DNA of 64,000 bases, taken from QHXQ01 sp045807745. Its GTDB lineage: Bacteria; Acidobacteriota; Blastocatellia; Pyrinomonadales; Pyrinomonadaceae. The notes below the pieces were generated by a model. It saw only the letters and a list, made by a program, of their open reading frames with translations. It was not told where the DNA came from and searched no databases. Below are positions 16,385 through 25,218 of the stretch, piece by piece. Where the stretch lies: contig JBJMGT010000022.1 of the NCBI GenBank assembly GCA_045807745.1, forward strand, positions 1 to 64,000, written 5' to 3'. Position 1 is the first letter of the stretch, and each line of letters opens with the position of its first letter. The position numbers and the translations under genes are program-made.

Positions 16385-16638
16385 GAAACGCTTACTACTC
16401 CTTAACCTGCGCCAAGCGCGCGGCGTGAGGCTGCGCCGCCGACTTAACTGTGACTGCTTGTCCGGGAATAACGAGACCAGCGTCCGACTCTCCTCCGTGG
16501 CCGGCGACAGACTAGCACACGTTTCCGCCGCGTAAAAACATAAAATCGGGCCGCGCTGGCAAGAAAAACGGCTGCCCGGCCACGCCGTTGTTGTAAACTC
16601 CGCAACGCTCGACCAGCACACCTGACTGTTAAGACGAA

Positions 16639-18036
16639 ATGCCACCCGAATCCGTTCAGACCAAAGAGGGCGCACATCTGCTTCGACGCTTCGGCCTGTT
16701 GCAGGCGACGGCGCTCAACATGTCGAACATGATCGGCATCGGGCCGTTCATCACGATCCCTTTGTTGATGACGGCGCTCGGCGGGCCGCAGGCGATGCTG
16801 GGTTGGATCGTCGGCGTGCTGATCGTCATTCCCGACGGTCTGATCTGGAGCGAGTTGGGCGCGTCACTGCCCGGTTCGGGCGGCACGTATCTGTACCTGC
16901 GCGAGGCTTACGGGCGCGAGACGTTTGGGCGGTTGATGGCGTTTCTCTTCATCTGGCAGTTCATCCTAAGCGGGCCGCTGGAGATTGCTTCCGGCTACAT
17001 CGGCTTCGCGCGCTATGCCACCTACATCTGGCGCGGCATGACTGTGTGGCAGACGGCGCTCGTCGCCGCGGGCGTCGGTATTGTCAACATCGTGCTGCTC
17101 TATCGCCGCATCACGTCCATCGGCAAGATCACCGTCAGCCTGTGGGTCGGAACACTCATCACGACGCTCGCCGTCATCGTCACCGGCGCGCTCCACTTCA
17201 ACCCGCAACTCGCCTTCGATTTTCCGCCCGGCGCGTTTCATCTTTCGCGCGGCTTTCTCTTCGGTCTCGGTCTCGCGTCGAGCATCGGCGTCTACGATTA
17301 CTTAGGCTATTACGACGTGTGCTACATCGGCGACGAGGTGAAGAATCCGGGGCGTGTCATTCCGCGCTCGATCATCATCAGCGTGCTCGCGGTCGCGCTG
17401 CTCTACTTTGCGATCAATCTATCGCTCGTCGGCGTTGTGCCGTGGCGCGAGTTCGTGCCGGCGGATGCACACGCCGAAGCGAACTTCATCGTCTCGATCT
17501 TCATGGAGAAGATTTACGGCACACGCGTGGCGACCGTGTTCACCATCATGGTGTTGTGGACAGCGTTCGGCTCGGTCTTCGCGCTGCTCTTGGGCTACTC
17601 GCGCATCCCTTACGCGGCGGCGGTTGATGGCTACTTCTTCAAGGTCTTCGGCCGCCTGCACCCGCGCGGGCAGTTTCCTTATGTCTCGCTGCTCGTCATC
17701 GGCATAGTCTCGATCATCTGTTGTCGCTTCGCGCTCGACACAGTGATCGCCGCGCTGGTGGCGACGCGCATCCTCGTGCAGTTCATCGGGCAGATCGTCG
17801 CGGTCGAACTGCTCCGGCGGCGCAGACCTGATCTCCCGCGCCCGTTTCGCATCTGGTTTTATCCGCTGCCGAGTTTCATCGCCTTGTTGGGCTGGCTCTT
17901 CATCTTTGCCACGACCGACTGGCGCATCATCCTGTTCGGGCTGGGGCTGCTGGCGCTGGGCTTGCTGTTCTTCCTCGCGTGGTCTTGGCACGCGGCCCGC
18001 TGGCCGTTCGCGGCGGTTGAAGTTGCGGGCGATTGA
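16639..18036 (+). CDS. APC-superfamily amino acid permease
   Basis: 465 residues with twelve hydrophobic segments. The opening LLRRFGLLQATALNMSNMIGIGPFITIP contains the unwound first helix motif (GIGPF) that binds substrate amine in APC transporters, and SGGTYLYLREAYG is the family block after helix 2. The family moves amino acids or polyamines with protons or in exchange. Substrate unknown. It is transcribed away from the pspA cluster and is followed by a palindromic repeat and the GH2 gene. Confidence 0.88.
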   Translation: MPPESVQTKEGAHLLRRFGLLQATALNMSNMIGIGPFITIPLLMTALGGPQAMLGWIVGVLIVIPDGLIWSELGASLPGSGGTYLYLREAYGRETFGRLMAFLFIWQFILSGPLEIASGYIGFARYATYIWRGMTVWQTALVAAGVGIVNIVLLYRRITSIGKITVSLWVGTLITTLAVIVTGALHFNPQLAFDFPPGAFHLSRGFLFGLGLASSIGVYDYLGYYDVCYIGDEVKNPGRVIPRSIIISVLAVALLYFAINLSLVGVVPWREFVPADAHAEANFIVSIFMEKIYGTRVATVFTIMVLWTAFGSVFALLLGYSRIPYAAAVDGYFFKVFGRLHPRGQFPYVSLLVIGIVSIICCRFALDTVIAALVATRILVQFIGQIVAVELLRRRRPDLPRPFRIWFYPLPSFIALLGWLFIFATTDWRIILFGLGLLALGLLFFLAWSWHAARWPFAAVEVAGD

Positions 18037-18071
18037 GATGTCACTTGGTTGAGAGTTATGTGCGTTGTAGT

Positions 18072-18163
18072 TCACCGCAGAGACGCAGAGAGCGCCGAGG
18101 GGGCGCAGAGAGTTGACTGCTTTTCTCTGCGCTTCCTTTGCGTCCTCTGCGCCTCTGCGGTGA
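18072..18163. repeat. Long imperfect inverted repeat, CACCGCAGAG type
   Basis: Two 40-base arms (18072-18111 and 18124-18163) pair with several mismatches around a 12-base loop. They begin and end with TCACCGCAGAG and its complement. The arms are made of degenerate GCAGAG units. This repeat sort is common between genes of many environmental bacteria. Here it lies between the APC permease and the GH2 gene. Confidence 0.88.
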
Positions 18164-18230
18164 GTTGCCCTGCACCCAACGTTCAAGTCACGTTTGTTCT
18201 AATCTTCTCTCGACGGATGAGGCACATGCC

Positions 18231-20900
18231 ATGAGACTGTTGCTTTGCGTAAGCTTGTTGCTGTTCATGACGGTCGGCGCGCTGGCACAGACGCGCGGGC
18301 CGCGAATGACGGACGAGCAGAGACTGTTGCCGCTCGCGCACGGCTGGACGATTCAATCGTCGGCACAGGTCAAGGCCACGGGCGACGCGATCTCACGCGC
18401 GGGCTTTCAAACGCAGGGCTGGTATCCGACCGCAGTGCCCGCGACCGTCGTGGCAGCGCTGGTCAACGCCAAGGTCTATCCCGATCCTTATTTCGGCATG
18501 AACATGCACAACTTGCCGGGCGCGGGTTATCCCATCGGCAAAATCTTCTCGAAGCTGCCGATGCCTGAAGATAGCCCGTTCCGCGTGCCTTGGTGGTATC
18601 GCACGGAGTTCGAGTTGCCCCGCGCGGCGACGGGGCAGACCGTCTGGCTGCACTTCGACGGCATCAACTATCGCGCGAACATCTGGCTCAACGGCAAACT
18701 CGTCGCCGACCGCCGACAGGTCGCGGGCGCGTTTCGCACCTACGAGTTCAACGTCACAGATTTCGTGCGCGCAGGCCAGACGAACGCGCTCGCAATTGAA
18801 ATTTCCGCGCCCGTGCCGGATGAATTGGCTATCAACTGGGTGGACTGGAATCCCGCGCCGCCCGACAAAAACATGGGACTGTGGCGCGAGGTCTACGTCA
18901 TGACGAGCGGCCCCGTCTCTGTGCGCTACCCGCAAGTCGTCACGCACTTTGATCAAGCGAATCTCGACACAGCACATCTGACTGTCAACGCCGAACTGCA
19001 CAATGCGACCGACAAGCCTGTGCAGGGTGTCTTGCGCGGCCGCTTCGAGCGCATCGTGTTCCAGCAACCCATCACGCTCGCGCCGCGCGAAACAAAAGCC
19101 GTCGCGTTCACGCCTGCAAGCTTCCCGCAGTTGCATCTCAAAGCGCCGCGCCTGTGGTGGCCCGCCGGCATGGGCGCGCAGAATCTCTACGATCTGCACA
19201 TGGAGTTCGCCGCAAACGGCGCGGTCTCGGACGCGCAAACCGTGAAGTTCGGCATCCGCGAGATGACTTCGGAGTTGGACGCGCGCAACCGCCGGTTCTT
19301 CAGCGTCAACGGCCGCCGCGTGCTCGTGCGCGGCGGTGGCTGGTCGCCCGACGCGCTCCTGCGCCACGACCCGGCGCGGACGGAAGACGAGCTTCGTTAT
19401 GTCCGCGACATGGGTCTCAACGCGATCCGGCTGGAAGGCAAATTGGAATTTGAGAGCCTGTTCGATCTGGCCGACCGTTACGGCATCCTCGTCATCGCCG
19501 GCTGGTGCTGCTGCGATCAGTGGGAGCAGTGGGACAAGTGGGACGCAGAAGACACGCAAGTGGCGGCCGCCTCGCAACACGATCAGATCATGCGTCTGCG
19601 TAATCATCCGAGTCTGCTCGTCTGGCTCAACGGCAGCGACGGCCCGCCGCCCCCGGAGGTCGAGCAGCGTTACATCAGCGTGTTGCAGACGTGTCAGTGG
19701 CCGAACCCTTATATCTCGTCTGCGTCGGCCACGCCGACCAAAGTAACCGGCCCCTCCGGCGTGAAGATGACCGGCCCTTACGACTGGGTGCCGCCCGCCT
19801 ACTGGTTCGTTGACACAGAGCACGGCGGCGCGCACGGCTTCAACACTGAGACGAGTCCAGGGCCCGCGATTCCGCCCGTAAGTAGTTTGCGCAAGATGTT
19901 GCCCGCCGATCATCTGTGGCCGATTGACGACGTGTGGCTCTACCACGCGGGTCTCGGCAAATTCGCGAACCTGAACATCTTCAACGACGCAATGACGACG
20001 CGCTACGGCAAAGCGACCTCGCTCGACGATTACGTCATGAAGTCGCAACTGATGACCTACGACGGCGAGCGCGCGATGTTTGAAGCCTACGCGCGCAACC
20101 GACAGCAGGCGAGCGGCGTCATTCAGTGGATGCTCAACAACGCTTGGCCCTCCATCATCTGGCATCTCTACGATTACTATCTGCTCCCGGCCGGCGGCTA
20201 CTTCGGCACAAAGAAAGCGTGCGAGCCTGTCCACGTGCAGTACTCTTACGACGACCGCTCGGTCGTCATCGTCAACACGACCGCGCAGACGTTACGCGGT
20301 TTGCGCGTCACGGCGAGCGTGCGCAATCTTGATTTGAGCGAACGCTTCACGCGCACAGACCGGCTCGACGTAGCACCCGACACCAGCGCCGCCGTCTTTC
20401 TCATCCCCGCACTGCCGCGTCTGACCAGCACCTACTTCATCAAGCTCACGCTCTACGACGCCGCCGGCCAACTCTTGAGCGACAACCTCTACTGGCTCTC
20501 GACCAAACAGGACGCGTTCAACTGGCCCAAAACAACTTACTACTACACACCGCTCACCGCTCATGCCGACCTGACCGCGCTCAAAGACCTGCCGCCCGCG
20601 CAACTGCGCACGACCGCGCGCAGCGAGCGGCGCGGGGCGGACGAGATCGTCCACGTGCGTCTCTCGAATCCTTCGTCCGCCTTCGCCTTCTTCGTCCGCC
20701 TGCACCTCACGCGCGGTGCACAGGGCGACGACATCGTGCCCATCATTTGGCAAGACAACTACCTCTCACTCCTCCCCGGCGAAGCGCGCGAGTTGACAGC
20801 CACCTATCGTGTCAAAGACCTGCACGGCGCAAGCCCCGCGCTTACCGTCTCCGGCTGGAACGTCGCCCCGCAGACGCCCATGATTACAGCGCGGCATTAG
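18231..20900 (+). CDS. Secreted GH2 glycosidase, exo-beta-D-glucosaminidase-like
   Basis: 889 residues from ATG 18231 with a clear Sec signal (MRLLLCVSLLLFMTVGALAQ). Domains: sugar-binding jelly roll (PWWYRTEFELPRAATGQTVWLHFDGINYRANIWLNG region), immunoglobulin-like domain, TIM barrel, then beta domains. In the barrel the acid/base position is Asp470 in LNGSDGP, not the usual NE pair, and the nucleophile is Glu540 in GFNTETSPG. That Asp/Glu combination and spacing match CsxA-type exo-beta-D-glucosaminidases, which remove glucosamine from chitosan ends. Substrate assignment is therefore good but unproven. It stands alone, with no other chitosan gene nearby. Confidence 0.85.
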   Translation: MRLLLCVSLLLFMTVGALAQTRGPRMTDEQRLLPLAHGWTIQSSAQVKATGDAISRAGFQTQGWYPTAVPATVVAALVNAKVYPDPYFGMNMHNLPGAGYPIGKIFSKLPMPEDSPFRVPWWYRTEFELPRAATGQTVWLHFDGINYRANIWLNGKLVADRRQVAGAFRTYEFNVTDFVRAGQTNALAIEISAPVPDELAINWVDWNPAPPDKNMGLWREVYVMTSGPVSVRYPQVVTHFDQANLDTAHLTVNAELHNATDKPVQGVLRGRFERIVFQQPITLAPRETKAVAFTPASFPQLHLKAPRLWWPAGMGAQNLYDLHMEFAANGAVSDAQTVKFGIREMTSELDARNRRFFSVNGRRVLVRGGGWSPDALLRHDPARTEDELRYVRDMGLNAIRLEGKLEFESLFDLADRYGILVIAGWCCCDQWEQWDKWDAEDTQVAAASQHDQIMRLRNHPSLLVWLNGSDGPPPPEVEQRYISVLQTCQWPNPYISSASATPTKVTGPSGVKMTGPYDWVPPAYWFVDTEHGGAHGFNTETSPGPAIPPVSSLRKMLPADHLWPIDDVWLYHAGLGKFANLNIFNDAMTTRYGKATSLDDYVMKSQLMTYDGERAMFEAYARNRQQASGVIQWMLNNAWPSIIWHLYDYYLLPAGGYFGTKKACEPVHVQYSYDDRSVVIVNTTAQTLRGLRVTASVRNLDLSERFTRTDRLDVAPDTSAAVFLIPALPRLTSTYFIKLTLYDAAGQLLSDNLYWLSTKQDAFNWPKTTYYYTPLTAHADLTALKDLPPAQLRTTARSERRGADEIVHVRLSNPSSAFAFFVRLHLTRGAQGDDIVPIIWQDNYLSLLPGEARELTATYRVKDLHGASPALTVSGWNVAPQTPMITARH

Positions 20901-20966
20901 CTATGCTAAATCAGCGCTCAGACTTTTCACGGCACGCGGTGAGAAGACAGGTACCTCTTAAGCCTG

Positions 20967-20975
20967 TGCTATTAT
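20967..20975 (+). promoter_or_regulatory. Possible extended -10 promoter of the DUF433/DUF5615 pair
   Basis: TGCTATTAT is an extended -10 element (TGn followed by TATTAT) placed 18 bases before the start codon at 20994. No good -35 is present, as is common with extended -10 promoters. CGGAGG lies between it and the ATG. Confidence 0.4.
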
Positions 20976-20993
20976 TTTAAGCGGAGGCGATTT

Positions 20994-21224
20994 ATGAAGC
21001 TGGCTGAGCGCATTACGATTGATCCTGATATTTGTCATGGCAAGCCTTGTATTCGTGGGTTGCGTTATCCGGTCGAGTTGATTCTGGAATTGCTTAGCTC
21101 CGGCATGACGAGTGAAGACATTCTGGCCGATTATGCAGACCTTGAGCAGGCAGACATTCTGGCGGCCTTGGCCTTTGCCGCACGGCTCAGCCAGATTAAA
21201 CGCATTGAGCCTACTTTGGCATGA
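20994..21224 (+). CDS. DUF433 family antitoxin (VapB45-like)
   Basis: 76 residues behind a CGGAGG site. RITIDPDICHGKPCIRGLRYPVELILELLSSGMTSEDILADYADLE is the DUF433 signature, a small winged-helix-like domain. Such proteins are typical first genes of toxin-antitoxin pairs with DUF5615 PIN-like proteins. It overlaps the next gene by four bases, so the two are coupled. Its DNA-binding fold would allow autorepression of the promoter just upstream. Confidence 0.88.
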   Translation: MKLAERITIDPDICHGKPCIRGLRYPVELILELLSSGMTSEDILADYADLEQADILAALAFAARLSQIKRIEPTLA

Positions 21225-21574
21225 AGTTTCTTGTTGATGCGCATCTGCCTCGTCGTCTGGGTCAACGACTGCGCGAAGTCGGGCATGATGTTCTGCACAC
21301 GCTTGATCTGCCGCTAGGTAATCGCACCAGCGATACGCTCATCAATGAGCTTTCGCTTCGCGAACAATACATCGTCATCACCAAAGATGCCGATTTCGTC
21401 AATTCATTTCTCTTGCAGCGCAAACCTTATAAACTGCTACTTGTCGCAACCGGCAATATCAAGAACACTGAATTAGAAACTCTGTTTCTGGCCAACCTCG
21501 ACAAGATCGCAGATGGGTTTGCTGCGTTCGACTTCATCGAGCTAGACCGCAAGACAGTGATCTTTCACATCTAA
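21221..21574 (+). CDS. DUF5615 PIN-like toxin (VapC45-like)
   Basis: 117 residues. MKFLVDAHLPRRLGQRLREVGHDV and IVITKDADFVN give the acidic residues of a Mut7-C/PIN-like nuclease site, and DTLINELSLREQY is the family middle. PIN-like toxins are RNases controlled by their antitoxin, here the overlapping DUF433 protein. The region is AT-richer than the flanking GH2 and POT genes, consistent with a mobile toxin-antitoxin cassette. Confidence 0.87.
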   Translation: MKFLVDAHLPRRLGQRLREVGHDVLHTLDLPLGNRTSDTLINELSLREQYIVITKDADFVNSFLLQRKPYKLLLVATGNIKNTELETLFLANLDKIADGFAAFDFIELDRKTVIFHI

Positions 21575-21620
21575 GGTCATCAACAGTTCTCCTATTGATG
21601 CAATCAGATCATAAAACCGC

Positions 21621-21656
21621 AGGCGGCGCGGACGTTGAGTTACGTCCGCGCCGCCT
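21621..21656. terminator. Strong 15-bp hairpin between convergent genes
   Basis: AGGCGGCGCGGACGT (21621-21635) is perfectly complementary to 21642-21656 around a 6-base loop. It lies between the stop of the PIN-like toxin (21574) and the stop of the POT transporter (21683). It has no T-tract on either side, so it may be a bidirectional terminator or a transcription roadblock. Confidence 0.6.
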
Positions 21657-21682
21657 GTTGGTGTCAGGCATGATGTGCCGAG

Positions 21683-23230
21683 TTAACTCGCGCGCGGCGT
21701 CATGCGCTTGATGAGCGGCGTGAGCACGGCCAGCACCACCGCCGCGATGATCGTGATGACGGCGACTGTGCCGAACAGTTTCACGAGCGCACTTGAGTTT
21801 TCAGTGAACTCGCCGCCCATTTTTCCAGCGACATAGTTGCCAATCGAGATTGATAGAAACCAGACGCCCATCATCAGCCCGACCAAGCGCGCGGGCGAAA
21901 GCTTCGTCACGGTGCTCAAGCCCACCGGACTCAGGCACAACTCGCCGAGCGTCTGGAGGAAATAGACAAGGACGAGCCACAGCGGCCCGACCTTCTGCGC
22001 TTCACTCAACTCCGGGCCGCCGGTCGCCGGGAGCAGGGTCGAGGCAAACGCGACCACGCCGAAGGCCAGCGCCGCGAAGAGGAGTCCGAACGAGAACTTC
22101 GCGGGGCTGGAAGGATTGCGCCGGCCGAGGCCCTGCCAGATCGCGGCAAACACGGGCGCGAGCAGCACGACGAAGATCGGCTGCACGGACAGAAACCAGC
22201 TTGAGGGTATCTTGAAGCCGAGCAGATTCAAGCGCGTCAAGCGGTCAGCGAACAGCGTCAGACTCGTCGAGGCTTGCTCGAACGACATCCAGAAGAGCAC
22301 GGAGAAGATGAACAGGATGAAGATGACGCCGACGCGCGCCGCCTCGCTCCGATTCAAATGGCGCACCGTGCCGCCGATGTAGCCTAAGAAGAAGAACATC
22401 ACGCCGGGGAAGAGGCCGCCGACCCAGCCAGCGCCGCCCCAATACAAGCCGCCCCAGAAGCCCGCCACGCCGCCAATGATCGCGAGCGCAGTCGTCACCA
22501 TGTCAAACCCTTGCGCCTCCGTCTCGGCGCCGACTTTGCGCACCTGTGCGATGTCCGGTTGCTCTTTCTTGACCGGCCGCTCGCCGACGCCGCGCAGCCG
22601 GTCGCGCCCCATGACGTACTGAATCAAGCCCAATACCATGAAGACGCCCGCCGCGCCGAAGCCGTAATGCCATTCGACGCGCTGGGCCAAGTAGCCCACG
22701 ATGATGGGCGCGAGCAGCGCGCCGAGGTTGATGCCCATGTAGAAGATCGAGAAGCCGGCATCGCGGCGGGCGTCGCCTTCCGTATAGAGGTCGCCGACCA
22801 TCGTCGAGACGTTCGGCTTGAGGAAGCCCGTGCCAATGGCGATGAGTATGAGACCCGCGTAGAAGGTAGGCATCGAGTTAAATGCCATCGAGAAGTGACC
22901 GCAGGCGATGATGATGCCACCGATGAGCACGGCACGGCGCGCGCCTAAGTATTTGTCCGCCAGCCAACCGCCGATGAGCGGCGTCCAATAGACGCTCGAC
23001 GCATACGTGCCCATGATCAGACCGGCGTAGGGCGTGTCGAACGCGAGTCCGCCCTTCGCCAGCGCGGCCGTCATGTACAGCATCAGGATGGCCTTCAGCC
23101 CGTAGAAGCTGAAGCGCTCCCACATCTCTGTGAAGAAGAGCGTCGTCAGCCCGCGCGGATGACCGCCAAGCCCGCTGGTATCTTGCGGCTCAACCCCACT
23201 CGCGCCCGTCTCGTCATGCGCCACACTCAT
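21683..23230 (-). CDS. POT/PTR family proton-coupled di- and tripeptide transporter
   Basis: 515 residues, 12-14 membrane helices. LFFTEMWERFSFYGLKAILMLYM is the POT helix-1 motif with ExxER, which couples protons to peptide uptake. The second family signature is FSIFYMGINLGALLAPIIVGYL. It has no close operon partners. TAAGGAGTAGC precedes the ATG. The 239 bases upstream (23231-23469) hold its promoter, but I cannot place it reliably. Confidence 0.92.
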   Translation of the reverse strand: MSVAHDETGASGVEPQDTSGLGGHPRGLTTLFFTEMWERFSFYGLKAILMLYMTAALAKGGLAFDTPYAGLIMGTYASSVYWTPLIGGWLADKYLGARRAVLIGGIIIACGHFSMAFNSMPTFYAGLILIAIGTGFLKPNVSTMVGDLYTEGDARRDAGFSIFYMGINLGALLAPIIVGYLAQRVEWHYGFGAAGVFMVLGLIQYVMGRDRLRGVGERPVKKEQPDIAQVRKVGAETEAQGFDMVTTALAIIGGVAGFWGGLYWGGAGWVGGLFPGVMFFFLGYIGGTVRHLNRSEAARVGVIFILFIFSVLFWMSFEQASTSLTLFADRLTRLNLLGFKIPSSWFLSVQPIFVVLLAPVFAAIWQGLGRRNPSSPAKFSFGLLFAALAFGVVAFASTLLPATGGPELSEAQKVGPLWLVLVYFLQTLGELCLSPVGLSTVTKLSPARLVGLMMGVWFLSISIGNYVAGKMGGEFTENSSALVKLFGTVAVITIIAAVVLAVLTPLIKRMTPRAS

Positions 23231-23469
23231 GTTTAGCTACTCCTTAGCTGGGATAGACAAAAGCAGATCGCTCGCTGCCGAATAATGAGCGTATTAAGGG
23301 GGAGGACGCTACCCGCCCGGTTCAACCGTTTAGAGCGACCATGCGGATTAAAGGTTCGCCGGGCATACACAGGCTGCGGGCATTATTATCTTTTGTCGGC
23401 CGCCGCGTCCAGAGCAGGGGCGCGTTAACTACATGAGATGCGTCCCCGCTCGGCCGCGGGTACAAGCGG

Positions 23470-24363
23470 TCAGTGCAGGTTCTCGTTCAGGATGCGCGCG
23501 AGCCGTATGCCGGCGAGTTGCAGTTGTTTGTCCACTTCGGTGTGGTGATTGGTGTAGTAGGCTTGCGTCAGATGAAAGACGTGCTGCGCGTCGGGCTGAC
23601 CCTTGTCGGCGTAGGCCCCGTTGGCAATCGTGTGCGCGTCGCGCGCCCAACCTTCGATGTCCGGTTGGCTCACCACGCCCGCGCCGGATGGATCGGCCGC
23701 CTGCTTCTGCTGTGCGCTCAACTGGTCGAAGAGCCTGTTGGCATAAGCGATGGCTTGCGTTTGATGGGCCAGACGCATGTTCTCCGCGAGGATCGCGTTG
23801 TCCCAGACCGAATGCAGATTCGAGGAGGTGTTATCGATCCAGACTACTTTCTTACCGTTGCCGCCGTGATCATGATCGTCCACGCAATGGAGCGGCTGGT
23901 GTATGTCGCCGGCGAAGTGGACGATGAATTTCAACGCCTCGTTCGGACTGTTCTGATAGTTACCCTGCCGCCGCCCGCTCAAGATTTCCTGAAACTCCAC
24001 CAGCGCGGCGATGGCACAGTTACCGTTCGGTGTGTCGGCGCAGTCGCGGGCCGGGTCGTAGTTCTGATTGAGCGGGATGTCCACGAAATGCCAGAACGGC
24101 GTCTCCGGGCGGATGCCCGGTTGCGCAAACGAGCCGCGCAGAGAGTCGGCCCACGTCGCCACGTTTTCGAGCGTCGCGCCGCTACCGAGCAGCGCGTTGA
24201 CACGCGTGCGCGTCGCTGGCTTGAGCAGCCGGCTGGCGATGTGGGCCACGATCATGTGCCCATCGTTGCCCCAAGCGTAGGCGGGCGCGGGGCAGATGGT
24301 GCAGAGCAGGAGCAGCGTGACGGAGAGGGCGAGGCAACGACGCAAGCGGCTGGGTTGTAACAT
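23470..24363 (-). CDS. Secreted S1/P1-type zinc nuclease
   Basis: 297 residues with signal peptide (LSVTLLLLCTICPAPAYAW). The mature protein should begin at Trp of WGNDGHMIVAHIA, as in P1 nuclease where the N-terminal Trp binds zinc. The other ligands follow: ATWADSLR, FHFVDIP-like WHFVDIPLN, FIVHFAGDIHQPLHCVDDHDHGGN and NLHSVWDNAIL. These enzymes cleave single-stranded DNA and RNA and 3'-nucleotides with three Zn ions, probably for nutrient scavenging. AAAGGAG lies nine bases before the ATG. Confidence 0.93.
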   Translation of the reverse strand: MLQPSRLRRCLALSVTLLLLCTICPAPAYAWGNDGHMIVAHIASRLLKPATRTRVNALLGSGATLENVATWADSLRGSFAQPGIRPETPFWHFVDIPLNQNYDPARDCADTPNGNCAIAALVEFQEILSGRRQGNYQNSPNEALKFIVHFAGDIHQPLHCVDDHDHGGNGKKVVWIDNTSSNLHSVWDNAILAENMRLAHQTQAIAYANRLFDQLSAQQKQAADPSGAGVVSQPDIEGWARDAHTIANGAYADKGQPDAQHVFHLTQAYYTNHHTEVDKQLQLAGIRLARILNENLH

Positions 24364-24665
24364 GTGTTAGCTCCTTTCGGTTGAGGCCGGCGAGGGCAGC
24401 AGATGAGAGAATGTGCGCCGCAGGCGAGCACCTTATGCGGCTTTGGCGCACGCGTTTGACTGCCGGGCGCTTGATAGGCAGCGCACCGGCGCGGCTAAGA
24501 GCACGCGCACCTTATGCGAGCGGGTGCGCTGCTGTCAATAACTTTTGGCGCGCTCTTTGCATTTTAATCTCCGACCGGCGCGCACCTTTCCCTTCCCCAA
24601 TCCGCCGACTCGGATTAACATGTAAGGCGCAGTAAGCATCTCTTTGCACATGGGGGAACCGGACG
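24364..24665. other. Divergent intergenic region
   Basis: About 300 bases between the S1/P1 nuclease and the histone-like gene, transcribed in opposite directions. It should hold both promoters. I see no repeat, hairpin or convincing open frame. Confidence 0.5.
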
Positions 24666-25100
24666 ATGGCCGACAAGCGTAAAGGCACGAGCAGCAAGCA
24701 GAGTAAAGGCGGCGGCGGGATCATCTCTTCCGTCGTCGATCAGACGACGCGCATCGCAGGGGAGATGGTGGACAGCGCGACGAGCATGGCGAACACGGCG
24801 CGCGAGACGGGCGCAGACTGGGTCAAGGGTGTCAGTCCGACCGCGGCCGACGTGATCCGCCCCGGCGGCAAAAAGAAAGCTGCGGGCGGGCGCGCGTCGC
24901 GGCAACCGCGCAAGGGGACGGCCGCTGGCAAGGCCGCCGCCAGCGTCGCCAGCCAAGCCCGCAAGACCACTAAGAGCGTCGGCCGCGCGGCGACCGGCGC
25001 GACTAAAGCCGCCGGGCGCGCTGCCGCGAAGACCGCGCGCAGCGTGACCAAACAGGCCGCGCGCCCGGCGGCCAAGAAGGGCGGCGCGAAGAAGCGTTAG
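24666..25100 (+). CDS. Histone H1-like basic-tailed protein
   Basis: 144 residues. The first 70 residues contain an amphipathic segment (IISSVVDQTTRIAGEMVDSATSMANTA region). The last 75 are Lys/Ala/Arg-rich with degenerate KAAG, KKAAGG and TKAAGRAA units, as in the C-terminal tails of histone H1 and chlamydial Hc1/Hc2. A DNA- or RNA-binding, nucleoid-compacting role is likely from composition, but composition alone cannot prove homology. GGGGGA precedes the ATG. It is followed by a heptamer-repeat element and the NtrC-type gene on the same strand. Confidence 0.75.
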   Translation: MADKRKGTSSKQSKGGGGIISSVVDQTTRIAGEMVDSATSMANTARETGADWVKGVSPTAADVIRPGGKKKAAGGRASRQPRKGTAAGKAAASVASQARKTTKSVGRAATGATKAAGRAAAKTARSVTKQAARPAAKKGGAKKR

Positions 25101-25105
25101 CATTT

Positions 25106-25214
25106 AGTCCGTTGTCCGTGGTCAGTTGTTTCGTTGCGCGAGTTGCACGCTGAAGTTGCAACAGGCAACTGACGGCACAAAGAACAACTGACCACGGACA
25201 ACGGACAACGGACT
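25106..25214. repeat. Heptamer-repeat hairpin element
   Basis: GTCCGTT/GTCCGTG/GTCAGTT heptamers (25106-25130) are complementary to 25183-25214, which carries one extra heptamer. The stem is about 24 bp, with a 52-base loop. The element starts five bases after the histone-like stop and ends four bases before the NtrC-type start. Confidence 0.92.
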
Positions 25215-25218
25215 AATA

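Noticed and set aside
21621..21656. Member of the same repeat family as the other inverted repeats
   Set aside because: It lies between convergent genes, has short arms without internal units and is better explained as a transcription barrier.
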